Shown: positions 43,170 through 54,131, counted from the stretch's first letter. The stretch is DNA of 64,000 nucleotides from Bicyclus anynana (GCF_947172395.1 NC_069090.1:6148291-6212290); one strand, 5' to 3'. The notes: a model not told the origin generated them from the sequence alone. Made by a program: numbers and translations.

Positions 43170-46052
43170 ATGACAACGGAGGTGCACTGTAACTTTAACA
43201 TTGTACACCAAAATATACAGAGCATCAACGGCAAGGAATTAGAAGTTGAACTATTTGTAGAGAAATTCAATATACACATCTTATGTATTACGGAACACTG
43301 GCTCACAAAGTCACAACTATCAGTACTTGATATTAAAAATTTTTCATTGTCAAGTGTATTCTCCAGAAGGGCTGGACATGGTGGCTCTTTAATACTTTTA
43401 CTTAATAACCTAAAATACAAGGATAGAAAAGACATAGTTAGTCTTTCTGTGGAATGCATTGTTGAACTATCTTGTGTGGAGTTGGAACGAATTGTTATAG
43501 TATGCGTGTACCGACCCCCTCCTGCTGACTTTGATCAATTTGAAGAGGTAATGGAGGATGTAATGAGACGTTTGTGCACATCTTCCAAACAAATACTGAT
43601 TTGTGGCGATTTTAATGTTGATATTCTAACAGAAAACTCAAAGTCTGTTAGATTTCTTAACTTATTCAAATGTTTTGATTTGACTCATGCTTTTAATGAA
43701 CCTACTAGGATAACGGCTACTTCAGGGACATGTCTGGATAATATATTTTACAATTGTGTGATTGAAAAAAAGATGATAATAAATAAATTAGGCTCTGATC
43801 ACAGTGGTCAAATAATAACTATTTTAAACAATAAATCCAATAGCAACCAATGGTTCAAGTATAGGCCGATAACTGAAGGTAAATTAGAGCGATTTAAAAG
43901 CATAATTTCTTCAAAAATTCCAAGTCTTTCATTTGAAAATAGTCACCCAGACAGGCTATTTGGTACGCTGTTCAAGACAATAGACAAAGAGTTTTGTAAA
44001 ATTTTTAACTTTAAACGTATTAATGTTACTCAAAAATTAAAGTTTAGCGAATGGGCTACTGTAGGCATTTACAAAAGTAGAGACAGATTGTACGAGTTGT
44101 ACGAGGAGAAACAGTATAATCAAACGCGAACATATTTAGAACATGTAAAAAACTATTCAAAAATTTTCAAACGTGTTTGTATTCTTGCAAAATCATTACA
44201 CATCAAAGATAGAATAATAAAATCTGAAAACAAGGTACAAACAACCTGGAACATAATTAATAAAGAATCAGGCAAAATTAGACCACGTGATATGAGTTTT
44301 GAATTAATTGTCAATGATAAAAAGATAAACACCGATAACGAGGTTGTTAATGCCTTTGAAGACTTTTTCCAGAATGTTCCTATCTTGTTAACAGATTCAC
44401 TGGACTCTTCTGCTACGGAAGCCCAGAGGATATTAAGAGGCCATGTTAAAGAGTGCAACGTTCTTTTTGAATTTCATCATATAACTGTATCAGACATTAA
44501 AAAAACTTTTAAACTGTTAAAATTAAAAAGAACTGGAGACATGTGGGGCATGTCAGTGAAAGTAATATCTAACATCATTGATGTCATTGCTCCCCACTTA
44601 GCTATTATTTTTAATGAATGCGTGGATTTGGGTATCTTTCCGAACCTAATGAAACATGGCAAACTGTTACCACTTTTTAAATCAGGTGACAAAACTGATG
44701 TTAATAATTATAGACCAATTACAATACTGCCAACACTTAGTAAGGTTTTTGAAAAAATCATTTTAAATCAACTTTTAAGTCATTTTAATTTAAATAATTT
44801 ATTTCACCCTGAACAGTATGGTTTTACTAAAGGTCGCAGTACAACTGATGCTGGTGCTAAACTTTTAAAACATATATATGATGCATGGGAAAATGCTAAG
44901 AATGCTATTGGTGTATTTTGTGATTTGTCCAAAGCATTCGATTGTGTTGACCATAACATTCTTTTACTTAAGTTAAGCCACTATGGCATAAAAAGTGTTG
45001 CACTCGATCTCATCGCCTCTTATCTTAGTGATAGAACACAAAAGGTATGCATAAATGATTCAAAGTCTCGCGGTTTTTCTAACACAATGGGCGTCCCACA
45101 GGGTTCAATTCTGGGTCCTTTTCTATTCCTAGTGTACATAAACGATTTACCACACCATGTTAGCGGCATCTGTGAGATAGTACTGTTTGCTGACGACACA
45201 TCCCTAATTTTTAAGAGTGACAGAAGTAAAGATAATTCCGACGATGTAAACCGTGCCATATCGCATGTGTCGCATTGGTTCACTGTTAACAACTTACTTT
45301 TAAATGCAAAGAAAACTAAATGTATTGAGTTTTCATTACCAAATGTTATAAAATTAGATAAGTCTATAATGATCAATGGTGAAACACTAGAAATAGAGAA
45401 TTCCACAGTTTTCCTGGGAGTGACCTTGGATTCTAAACTTCAGTGGGGTGCTCATATAGAAAAACTGTCAGGTAAACTCAGCTCAGCTGCTTTTGCAGTG
45501 AGAAAAATAAGACAGTTTACTGATGTTGATACAGCTAGACTTGTTTATTTTGCGTACTTTCACAGCGTAATGTCTTACGGTATTTTGTTGTGGGGCAAGG
45601 CTGCTGATATACATTCTATATTTGTACTTCAAAAAAGAGCAATTCGAGCAATATATCAACTAAAATCACGCGAGTCCCTTCGTCAAAAGTTTAAAGAAAT
45701 AGGCATTTTAACAGTAGCCTGTCAGTATATATATAACAGTATAGTTTATGTGAGACAAAATATTAATTTGTACAAACGAAAAGGAGATCTAAACCCACGT
45801 CTTACTAGACACGGGCATAAGTTAGTTATTTCTGCATATCGTCTCCAAAGAGTTAAAAAATCTTTTGTGGGTTTGGGTGTACTCTTCTATAACAAGATCC
45901 CCAAGACTGTGATGGACTTGCCAATGCACAACTTTAAGCAATGTGTTAAAAAACATTTACTTAGTCAAGGTTACTACACTATTGATGAGTTCCTTAACGA
46001 CAAAGGTGCTTGGAGGCCATTGGATCAGCTTCCACCTTCACACAGGAAATAA
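43170..46052 (+). CDS. LINE ORF2 protein: APE endonuclease and reverse transcriptase
   Basis: 960 codons. It nicks target DNA and copies the element RNA at the nick (target-primed reverse transcription). The N-terminal APE-type endonuclease shows HQNIQS (near residue 13), TEHW (near 40), VYRPP, GDFN (146-149), LDNIF, and the catalytic SDH (209-211). The reverse transcriptase shows NNYRPI, QYGFTKGRST, DLSKAFDCVDH, GVPQGSILGP (from 641) and FADD (673-676), then FLGVTLD. The C-terminal tail has FYNKIPKTVMDLP and GYYTIDEFL, as in related insect LINEs. All key catalytic residues are present. The start ATG lies 5 bases after the ORF1 stop, so reinitiation is likely. No in-frame stop or shift is seen. 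Confidence 0.95.
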   Translation: MTTEVHCNFNIVHQNIQSINGKELEVELFVEKFNIHILCITEHWLTKSQLSVLDIKNFSLSSVFSRRAGHGGSLILLLNNLKYKDRKDIVSLSVECIVELSCVELERIVIVCVYRPPPADFDQFEEVMEDVMRRLCTSSKQILICGDFNVDILTENSKSVRFLNLFKCFDLTHAFNEPTRITATSGTCLDNIFYNCVIEKKMIINKLGSDHSGQIITILNNKSNSNQWFKYRPITEGKLERFKSIISSKIPSLSFENSHPDRLFGTLFKTIDKEFCKIFNFKRINVTQKLKFSEWATVGIYKSRDRLYELYEEKQYNQTRTYLEHVKNYSKIFKRVCILAKSLHIKDRIIKSENKVQTTWNIINKESGKIRPRDMSFELIVNDKKINTDNEVVNAFEDFFQNVPILLTDSLDSSATEAQRILRGHVKECNVLFEFHHITVSDIKKTFKLLKLKRTGDMWGMSVKVISNIIDVIAPHLAIIFNECVDLGIFPNLMKHGKLLPLFKSGDKTDVNNYRPITILPTLSKVFEKIILNQLLSHFNLNNLFHPEQYGFTKGRSTTDAGAKLLKHIYDAWENAKNAIGVFCDLSKAFDCVDHNILLLKLSHYGIKSVALDLIASYLSDRTQKVCINDSKSRGFSNTMGVPQGSILGPFLFLVYINDLPHHVSGICEIVLFADDTSLIFKSDRSKDNSDDVNRAISHVSHWFTVNNLLLNAKKTKCIEFSLPNVIKLDKSIMINGETLEIENSTVFLGVTLDSKLQWGAHIEKLSGKLSSAAFAVRKIRQFTDVDTARLVYFAYFHSVMSYGILLWGKAADIHSIFVLQKRAIRAIYQLKSRESLRQKFKEIGILTVACQYIYNSIVYVRQNINLYKRKGDLNPRLTRHGHKLVISAYRLQRVKKSFVGLGVLFYNKIPKTVMDLPMHNFKQCVKKHLLSQGYYTIDEFLNDKGAWRPLDQLPPSHRK

Positions 46053-46276
46053 AACTATAAGAAATTGTAATTTAATTGTTATCAAATGTAAATTGTAATA
46101 CTGTATGACTTTTTCAAAAGAGCAACTGTTGAGTTTCTTGCCGGTATCTTCTCAGCAGAACCTGCCTTCCGAACCGGTGGTAGAATCTTTACAAATAGTC
46201 ATCTGACGTGTCAAAAGTGCTTGTAAACTGAGCCTACTTGAAATAAATGAATTTTGAATTTTGAATTTTTTGAATT
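46053..46276 (+). other. 3' UTR and tail of the inner LINE
   Basis: Contains 'aaaactataagaaattg', 'agcaactgttgagtttcttg', 'gtgcttgtaaactgagcc', AATAAA at 46243-46248 and an irregular TGAATTT-type tail. ORF2 probably recognises the UTR end and tail during priming. The outer copy's UTR (46626-46848) differs at single bases. Confidence 0.85.
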
Positions 46277-46848
46277 CATTTTAACAGTAGCCTGTCAGTA
46301 TATATATAACAGTATAGTTTATGTGAGACAAAATATTAATTTGTACAAACGAAAAGGAGATCTAAACCCACGTCTTACTAGACACGGGCATAAGTTAGTT
46401 ATTTCTGCATATCGTCTCCAAAGAGTTAAAAAATCTTTTGTGGGTTTGGGTGTACTCTTCTATAACAAGATCCCCAAGACTGTGATGGACTTGCCAATGC
46501 ACAACTTTAAGCAATGTGTTAAAAAACATTTACTTAGTCAAGGTTACTACACTATTGATGAGTTCCTTAACGACAAAGGTGCATGGAGGCCATTGGATCA
46601 GCTTCCACCTTCACACAGGAAATAAAACTATAAGAAATTGTAATTTAATTGTTATCAAATGTAAATTGTAATACTGTATGACTTTTTCAAAAGAGCAACT
46701 GTTGAGTTTCTTGCCGGTATCTTCTCAGCAGAACCTGCCTTCCGAACCGGTGGTAGAATCTTTACAAATAGTCAACTGACGTGTCAAAAGTGCTTGTAAA
46801 CTGAGCCTACTTGAAATAAATGAATTTTGAATTTTGAATTTTGAATTT
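46277..46848 (+). pseudogene. Outer LINE, end of ORF2 plus 3' UTR
   Basis: It begins with the duplicated CATTT, then continues the outer ORF2 frame (TVACQYIYNSIVYV to the stop at 46623-46625). Its UTR contains AATAAA at 46815-46820 and ends in a longer TGAATTT-type tail. An apparent Met start at 46254 lies in the inner copy's tail and is not a real start. Confidence 0.92.
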
Positions 46849-46953
46849 TTAAAAATTCTATCAGTGTTAGATAGCCCATTTAAGGAGGAAGGTTATAGGC
46901 TATTTTCCAACGGGAACGGGAACCACGCGAGTAAAACCTACTACCACTACTAG
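46849..46953 (+). mobile_element. Helitron-like element, right half
   Basis: 'aaaaattctatcagtgttag' and 'atagcccattt' continue directly from the left half at 36477, as shown by the unbroken copy at 30891-31082. It ends CTAG followed by T. Confidence 0.75.
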
Positions 46954-47148
46954 TCTTAATATAAAAGTTAATTTAGATGCGAAAGGTCATTCGTCACGAA
47001 ATCTCAAAAACAGCTTGACGTAAAATGACACAAAGATGAAATTTGGCAGGAAGCTAGTTTATAGATAATAGAGGTCCACTAAGAACGGATTTAGCGAGAG
47101 GGCCGGATTAAAGAGGTCTAACGGTGGACGAAGTCGCGCGTCTACTAG
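46954..47148 (+). mobile_element. Helitron-like element
   Basis: Contains 'gcgaaaggtcattcgtcacg', 'gacgaagtcgcgcgtctactag' and ends in CTAG. A reverse relative lies at 35205-35400. It abuts the preceding element. Confidence 0.5.
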
Positions 47149-47174
47149 TACTTTATTATTCACAGGATATATCA

Positions 47175-47685
47175 TCATCCTTATTAGCCTATTTCTCGGC
47201 TAAGACTCCCTCCTTTTATGAAGGGGATGTAGAGCTTAGACCCACCACGCTGCTACAATGCTGGTTTGTAGGCATAGGCTGGTTTTAGGGTCACGCTGAC
47301 CGGATTCTGACCGTCGGCACTAACAGCTCAGCGCATAGCGCGCCAATAGCTACGCGTTATTTTGAAACGCTCCCTAGGAGTTTATAGTCATTTCGTCTGT
47401 CAGCGCCGATGGTCAGCGTCTTATCAGTGACTCTAAAACCAGCCTTACGGTGATATTGTTTCTTTTATCACTATCAGATGATACTGATAAGGACCGGGAC
47501 CCACGGTTTGTAACCTCTTCGAGACACGGGGTTAGAACCCACCATCATCTCAACTCCGGGTTGAGAAGGTTTTACTGATAATTTCTTAGAAGAAAGAATA
47601 TCTCAGTTGCCTGACTTAGGACTCGAACCCAAAACCTTGTGATCTGAAACCACATAGGCTAACCACTGAACCAACGAGGTGGTTC
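47175..47685 (-). mobile_element. tRNA-derived SINE, family D
   Basis: On minus the head reads 'ccacctcgttggttcagtgg' and GGTTTTGGGTTCGAGTCCTA (B box). A damaged body extends to 47175, with 'gagcttagacccaccacgct' and 'atcactatcagatgatac'. Internal unrelated sequence lies at about 47290-47450 (GACCGGATTCTGACCG region). Confidence 0.55.
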
Positions 47686-47745
47686 GTCATCAACCCATAT
47701 TCAGCTCACTGCTGAGCTCGAGTCTCCTCTCAGAATGAGAGGGGT
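47686..47745 (-). mobile_element. SINE family A, 3' end only
   Basis: 'catcaacccatattcagctc' to 'cagaatgagaggggttagg', then unrelated DNA. Confidence 0.75.
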
Positions 47746-48495
47746 TAGGTTAGGTTTATTAAATAAATCTAAATATAGGAAGTCCTAACGCCATGCTGCA
47801 TTTTTGCTGCAAAGTATTTCCGTGTTATTTATTTCAATTAATTTGACAAATAATCAATATTCAACAAAAAAGGAAAATAAAGCCATTGTCTCTTCTGTCC
47901 ATTGAGTCATAAACACAATAAAATGTTATAAAGGAATATTACTAAATTTTGAAAACTGCGGTGCAATTATTTATTACAAAAATAATAATTTTCACCGTGA
48001 AATTAATCGGCGCATTAAAAATTATTGTGTATCTTAGCTGAGACACTCGACTTTGCTTACGAATTTATTTAAACTTTATCTACTCTTTTAACGCGTTGCC
48101 TTTTATTCATTACATATTGCTATATTATTTATTCATCCTTTCATATTCTCTTTACTTCAACAGCATGATGAATATTTATTATATACTTTCCTCACAAAAA
48201 AAAACAATTAATTTTTCTTAAATTTGTAATGAAGACAGATAATTATGAATATTATTTATTTAAACAGGTACATAACACGATAAAAAGACGAGATTTTTAA
48301 TGTCGATATTTCGACCCAGTTGCATGGATCATGGTCACGACGGGACTGAAATTGCGAGATACGAAGTTGACAACAGCTGTTAGGGGCAGAAACGATCTAC
48401 CCTCTTTCTAGTTCTTTTTCTTTTATCTTCAACAACCTCGATAATACCTACGCAATATTTTAACCCAGAGAACTCTATCTTTCCCGACTAAAAAA
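47746..48495. other. No recognised feature
   Basis: AT-rich; 48260-48480 may hold a degraded repeat but I could not assign it. Confidence 0.4.
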
Positions 48496-48534
48496 AACGA
48501 AACTCTATCGAACGAAGTCGCTGTCGTCCGCTAA
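48496..48534 (+). mobile_element. Helitron-like 3' end
   Basis: 'gaactctatcgaacgaagtc' then 'gctgtcgtccgctaa', a worn hairpin end. Confidence 0.45.
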
Positions 48535-49089
48535 TTTGATTAGATTTTATTATAATATTTATAAACAAACAAAAAAAAGGAAATATTCTTCAGTACAGTA
48601 CCACCGACCCGCTTCGTTATTTTTATATATAGATTCAACCCAAAAATAAACCGTCGGTGTATCCAAAAAGCATTAACAAGTTTTATGGCACATATAAACG
48701 TGTAAAGTGCGTTTCGAAAATGAAGTTTTTTAACCATATTTATCGGTTTCGTTTTACCGGCGGTCCAGTGATTGTTTTGTTTGTGCTATTGATTTGTTTT
48801 ATTGTTATTGGCCGTGTAACTTAAGATCGGGGGTCCGACGGATTAGTATGGATAAGCCTAGTCAGGGAATATACTATCTCTATATAATGCATCTGCATTC
48901 TAGACTATGTTCGCGTGGAAAAAGTTAAAGTATACATTAAACTTTCCTATTTTATGAGTTATATTTATTATTTGTTATATAAAATCGGTTTAATTTCCGT
49001 AACCCGTTTAAAAGATTTAATTTTTCACTATTGTTAAAGGAAATGGCTTCGTTTATTTACTCTATAGCTACACTTTCTTTATGTACATT
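48535..49089. other. No recognised feature
   Basis: AT-rich; nothing recognised. Confidence 0.4.
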
Positions 49090-49305
49090 CGTCGTTATCA
49101 ACCCATATTTGGCTCATTGTGAGGCTTAAGTCTCTTCTGGTATGCAGCTTTCTTCACGATGTTTTCATCCACTGTCGGAGACATGTGATATTTAATTTCA
49201 TAAAATGCACACAACTGAAAAGTTGGAGATGCATGCCCCTGATCGGATTCGAACCCATCCTCCGGAATTGGACGCAGAGGTCATATCCACTGGGCTATCA
49301 CGGCT
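49090..49305 (-). mobile_element. SINE family A, internal deletion
   Basis: Both ends are present (head 'gatagcccagtggatatgac', B box 'ggttcgaatccgatcagg'). The middle between 'ggcttaagtctct' and 'tctggtatgcag' is deleted. Confidence 0.85.
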
Positions 49306-49407
49306 TTCATGTACAGTAATATTCTGAAATTTAAAATTAAAAAATGAAAAGCTTATGCTTTAATGTCTTTCAGCTGATCTAGTTAAGATCTCATTCCACT
49401 ACACCGT

Positions 49408-49545
49408 TTTTTTTTTAAATTCTTTACAAGTTAGCCATTGACTACAATCTCACCTGATGGTAAGTGATGATGCAATCTAAGATAGAATCGCCGCTACGCC
49501 TTTACAGATTGTGTAGTAACTAGCCATAGTTTACTTCCCACCAGC
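49408..49545 (-). mobile_element. SINE family B, fragment
   Basis: 3' body with a T run on plus at 49408-49416, then 'ctttacaagttagccattg'. It is deleted inside and ends at 'cccaccagc'. Confidence 0.8.
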
Positions 49546-51714
49546 AAATGACCGTTGTAATTTTTATGGTGTTGCGATTAGATATACCTAGTACCAGTTT
49601 CATTTTTAAAACGTTGAGTGGCAAATATTTTATCTAAGAGGGTGAAATAATCTTTTAATTTTATTACGAGTACAATAATAAATCCCCGATTATAATATGA
49701 TCAACTGGTAGTTTTTCTAAACATATTATTATTATCATTATTGCTGTGTAAGGAAATGCAAACATTTTGGATCGTTTTATTTTAACACAGTTGTCGTTGA
49801 TCCTAATTACTATTTTTAATTTTTATTGTGTTTGCCATTTAAGACTTTGACTTTAAAAAGTATAAATACATTTTTAACTGCATTTTCATTTAGCATATCC
49901 ATATTATTGCCATAGCGACCAATATCAGCGACATCGCATCGTTATATTTATCGTTATCGTTATTATCGGTCGTTATATCGGAATTAACGATAAAGAACAG
50001 AAATATAAACATTAATCGTATTTATAGAGTTACCTGAGATCGGTAAATTAGAGCTTATGTTGATATACTCAATGTTGCAAATGTAATTTAGAATTGAAAT
50101 TATCTTTATTGGAAGGCATCGGGTTTCTTTATTATTCATAACGTAATAATTATTATCAGTATCAAGTTTAGTGGGGTATTTTATTGATAGAACCTAGTAG
50201 ACCTATTTTTATCTCTCTTTTACGATTATAGAATAATTAAAGTTATAGGAAGTACTTCAACTGATTTTACTGTTATATCAAACATTAGATAAATAAATGT
50301 TTGTTTTCTAAACGTTATTTATCATACAACTATATTACATTTAACCGCCTCTGTACATTTGCAGTTAAAATATTAAAGGTGTTCTTTATATGCCTAGGTA
50401 CTTACACATATCAAACGAAATATCATAAACCTTGGGATGAAAGGAGATTTTATTGCCTCTGTAGCCATAATACCATAGCATATGTCATGGGGATTAGTAG
50501 AAACTTTATAAAAATAGGACATTAGCTTAAGTCGGCCACACATGCGCCAACATAGTTGTGTTCGATCGTATCGGAATGAAACGCCCATTTCTTATATTCT
50601 TTATTTTTTTTACTCAACACTCGAGTCACAAGTCCCAGGCTTTGCTCGCAGTTATTATCTCTGTCACACATGAATCCGACACTCTCACGGTGAATATAAG
50701 GAATGCTAAGATAGACATCTCTTTTAAAAATAATGAATAATCAAATTATTTGAAAATAATGTGTTACGGGTGACTACGACAAAAGTTCAATAGGCGGATA
50801 TCAAATTTATTAAATCGAGCTTTCCTTGTTGAGCCTTCCTTTTAACCGTGGAACTATTTTCAATATTTTATATATTTTTCTTTAATAAATGCTGTTATTT
50901 TATATTATTATTGCCGTCAACTGAGGAATAGAAATTCTTCAGCCTCGCGGTCCTGTAAATGAACCAGATCAAAATACAAAACTGCTTGAGGTCAGAAATA
51001 AGCAAGCCAGTAATACTTCCACAGACAAGCTCTGATAAGGACAAGTATCTAATATGTTGGCTATCCAACCAGGGTCGGTGCGTGTATGGCCATATTAAAA
51101 GCGATCATATGCGCGCGCGCAACAAAACAAGCGTTGCCGGCAACGCGCTTGATTAAAAACATCGTTCGGTGCACGGTCGATGCCTTAATTAGAACTGCTA
51201 CTAGTGATGCGTATCATGTTTTATCGATGACGAAATAATCAATCACAGCATCGATGAACTGTCTCATTGAGTTTTCGTAGCTTTTTTTGTATCTGTATTG
51301 TATCTATTGCTATTGCTTATATGGTTAGCTTGTTATAGTATTACCTTATACCTATTGATAACTGGGAATAAAAAAGTCCAAGTTCTTATTTTAAGATTTT
51401 TTTGACAGCAGCTTGAAGTTGAGAATTTTACGATGTTAGCTTTACCGATGAAGTGCAGTATGTAAAGCTGTCAGTTCTGCATTTGATTTCGAATAGAATG
51501 GCATAAGAGACATATGCACACACTTGCGCTATAATATGTATCCTGCCTAGATCGGTATTATATTAATCATTTTTTACTACTTATTTATGGGACAAGCAGA
51601 AAGCTTGAATATTTTATAAGTCTGAACATATCTTCACCTTAACACACATTAGTGTTACGATTAAACGCCATAGCATATTGATAGTAGCTGACGATGACTA
51701 CTATTATTCGACGT
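49546..51714. other. No gene recognised; one GC-richer island
   Basis: Mostly AT-rich. 51040-51200 is GC-richer with an alternating purine-pyrimidine stretch (ATATGCGCGCGCGCA) and 'gttgccggcaacgcgc'. No match to other repeats in the window and no coding motif. Confidence 0.35.
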
Positions 51715-51875
51715 TCTCCGTGGCGCAGTGCGTGGTGCATTTACTAGACGGAAGTACTGGGTTCAATTGAGATGCGTGGTGGATTTACTAGACGGAGGTA
51801 CTGGGTTCAATTGAGGTCTGGCTGGTGGGAGCCTTTGGCTGTGGCTAGTAACCACCCTACCGGCAATGACGTACC
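51715..51875 (+). mobile_element. SINE family B with duplicated tRNA-like head
   Basis: 'ccgtggcgcagtgcgtggtg' is followed by two tandem copies of about 43 bp ('gcgtggtgcatttactagac' then 'tactgggttcaattgag'), then 'gtctggctggtggg' and part of the body. The B box is changed to GGGTTCAATTG. Confidence 0.8.
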
Positions 51876-52664
51876 TCGAAGCAATTCGAAGAAACTATTT
51901 CTATTACTGTAACTAGCATTTACATCGACATGCATTACCAACAAGTGCGGTGCCCCATCCCTATTCCGTTAATAGATGTAACACCAGAGTCATTGAATAT
52001 GGTCGTAATCGTAATTATTTTTAATTAATAATCAACACGCCATCAGGACGGTGAGTCTAATAAGGATGCTCGTGTCGATGTCCCTTCTAAATAAATTTTA
52101 TTAGTCACATTGTTTGTTTGACTGTGTAATGTATGTCTGTTTGCTTTTATTTTTAATATACTCTTCCGGTGATATATTTTTGGGTTTCTTCCTTAGATCA
52201 TCTGGCAGTACGGTATCTATATAGGTCTATATATTTATTTACACTATGTTTATAATATTAAAGATTACTGAAAGGTGATAAAAGCTTAATTTACCTACAC
52301 CACTATATATATTCCAATGAATTTAATTTTACTTACTGAAAAGTTTGTTTAACCTTCAGATATACTATTAGACTTAACTTTCCAAAGGTTGGTCTGTTGG
52401 TTGGTATGGGAGTTTCTTGGAAAACTCCCATAGAGAATCGTTTTTTACCCCTTTTTCAACAGGCTTGATTCTGTCTGAGCTTCTGCAATCGTCTAAATCT
52501 CCTGGTAAAACTGCTGCGGTGAATGGTGACAATTTCTTAGAGTACCTAACAGTTCTTATTGGTTTCTTAAATAGATAGTGTTACATCTACGTGCCGGTAG
52601 TTTCTTGTATTTGGTATAGAATCAACAAACACTATTATCCGCATACCATTTATTTCCATTATTT
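51876..52664. other. No recognised feature
   Basis: AT-rich. An imperfect palindrome GGGAGTTTCTTGGAAAACTCCC lies near 52409. No gene recognised. Confidence 0.4.
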
Positions 52665-52669
52665 AAAAA

Positions 52670-52873
52670 TTTTACCCTTGACTACAATCTCATCTGATAG
52701 TAACTGATGATGTAATCTAAGATGGAACGCTAAATCGCTTGGCGGTACGTCTCTGCCGGTAGGGTGTTAACTAGCCACGGCAGTAGACCTGGAGCAATTA
52801 AGAAAACCTCCATCGGCCCAGCCGGAGATCGAACCCAGGACCTCCTTTTTACTACTGTACCACGGAGGCCGCC
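52670..52873 (-). mobile_element. SINE family B, internal deletions
   Basis: Both ends are present. On minus: 'ggcggcctccgtggtacagt', B box GGGTTCGATCTCCGG, shortened body. Confidence 0.85.
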
Positions 52874-53839
52874 TAAATATATTTGCTTTGCTTTTCAGGC
52901 CTAAATATCCATAACAGATCTGTATTCTGCAGTGGACCATTCAAATTGGTTGATTATTGAAATAAATGTAGCTAAATATTTTTACAATTTGGTAGTATTT
53001 TTTGCCTAAAATCTTTTCCCAGGAATCTAATGACAGGTGTCCAAAAAACCTCAAGAAACATGCCCATAGTCCATAAAACACTAACACTCTGACCCGGCGC
53101 GACTCGCTCTCTACAACACCTTGCTGTATCAATAGTTGCCTATCGAATAAACGGATTGATTTATATGAGAAATATTGCAAATTTATCAATTGATTTACAA
53201 CTTTATGTGGATAAAAATAAAGTTACATTTTCTTTGACTGTTGGTTGAGGTGTCGGATATGTTTGGTGTAAGGGACTTTGGGATTTAAAATACAAAACAT
53301 AAGATTGGTTTTAGAATGGATGTTAACTGCGTGGTATACCACCTAAGACGAATATGCCACTTACAAGTGATTTATATCTGATACGCCATATTAAACGTTT
53401 TGTTTTGTACCTTTTAATATGTTAAAAATCCGTTATTTATGGGTCCAAAATCGAGAGGTTTCGATTAAATTATGCCCGATACGGGGAGATTTATCTCGTT
53501 CCGTGGCTTCCTCTATTTGTCTGTTATGTAAGACTTTTTGTGTATTTTTTTTTGGTTATTAAAAGCTGCGTGACTAATTGTTATAGGATTTTTACTAAAC
53601 GTTTTCGTCCGATGCGTAAGTTCTTAGAAACAAAATAAAATGAAACAGACAGAAAGATCTTTTTGATTGTTAAGCTTAAATTACTTTAAGTAGGTACACT
53701 TTGATTAATTTCTTATAGGTAATTTGGAAATTATTAATTAATAAAGTAGACATCAAAATCCTAACGTTATTTTTCTCGTGTAATACTTAGGCAATAGGTA
53801 TAGCTATCTATAAGTATATTGTGTAACTAAGTCATGTTT
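52874..53839. other. No recognised feature
   Basis: AT-rich; the 82-codon minus frame at 52941-53189 has no known motif. Confidence 0.4.
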
Positions 53840-53842
53840 TTC

Positions 53843-54128
53843 ATCATTAACAACTCATATTCGTCTCACTGTTGAGCACGAGTTTTCTCAGAATGAGAGA
53901 GGTAAGGGTTAGGTTAATAGTCCACAACGCTGGCCTAATGCGCGGCGCGGAATGATAGACTTGCACACGTAAAAAATTAAGAAAATTCTCAGGTATGCAG
54001 ATTTCTTCACGGTGTTTCTCCTGCACCGTTTGAGACACTTAAAATTAATTAATTTATTTTAATTGTCTCAAACGGTGAAGGAGCGAGCTTAAAATTTATT
54101 AATTTATTCTAGTGCACATAACTGAAAA
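53843..54128 (-). mobile_element. SINE family A with internal inverted duplication
   Basis: Body from 'catcattaacaactcatatt' to 'gtgcacataactgaaaagt'. The block CACCGTTTGAGACA (54024-54037) is repeated in inverse at 54064-54077, giving a perfect 14-bp stem with an AT-rich loop. Confidence 0.8.
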
Positions 54129-54131
54129 GTA

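Larger units (their letters stand above)
40528..46276 (+). mobile_element. Inner CR1-group LINE, full-length with intact ORFs
   Basis: A 5,749-bp element bordered by CATTT at 40523-40527 and 46277-46281. Order: 5' UTR of about 849 bp, ORF1, 5-base gap, ORF2, 3' UTR with AATAAA at 46243-46248, and a TGAATTT-type tail. No frame break is seen in either ORF. The element inserted into ORF2 of an older copy of its own family. Group assignment rests on an ORF1 with an SGNH-like domain (known for CR1 elements), an APE endonuclease and the short tandem tail. The exact clade (CR1, Daphne or relatives) needs a tree. Confidence 0.93.
36478..46848 (+). mobile_element. Outer CR1-group LINE copy, 5'-truncated and interrupted
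   Basis: The outer copy comprises 36478-40527 and 46277-46848. It starts near codon 98 of ORF1 (36498 corresponds to 41672 in the inner copy), preceded by a 21-bp near-duplicate of 36506-36526. It holds most of ORF1 with one frameshift, ORF2 cut at CATTT by the inner copy, and then the ORF2 end, 3' UTR and TGAATTT-type tail. It differs from the inner copy at only a few sites I could see, so both are young. It sits in a Helitron-like element whose halves flank it. Confidence 0.92.

Noticed and set aside
37964..45406. Open frames on the minus strand opposite the LINE ORFs
   Set aside because: They repeat identically in both copies and are shadows of ORF1 and ORF2.
46254..46625. Independent 123-codon gene
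   Set aside because: Its start lies in the inner LINE tail; the rest is the end of the outer ORF2.
36478..46848. Tandem duplication of a LINE as a single event
   Set aside because: The CATTT repeats and the continuation of the outer ORF2 at 46277 show a nested insertion instead.
47610..47685. tRNA gene on minus
   Set aside because: A and B boxes are present but it continues into a SINE body and is part of a repeated family.
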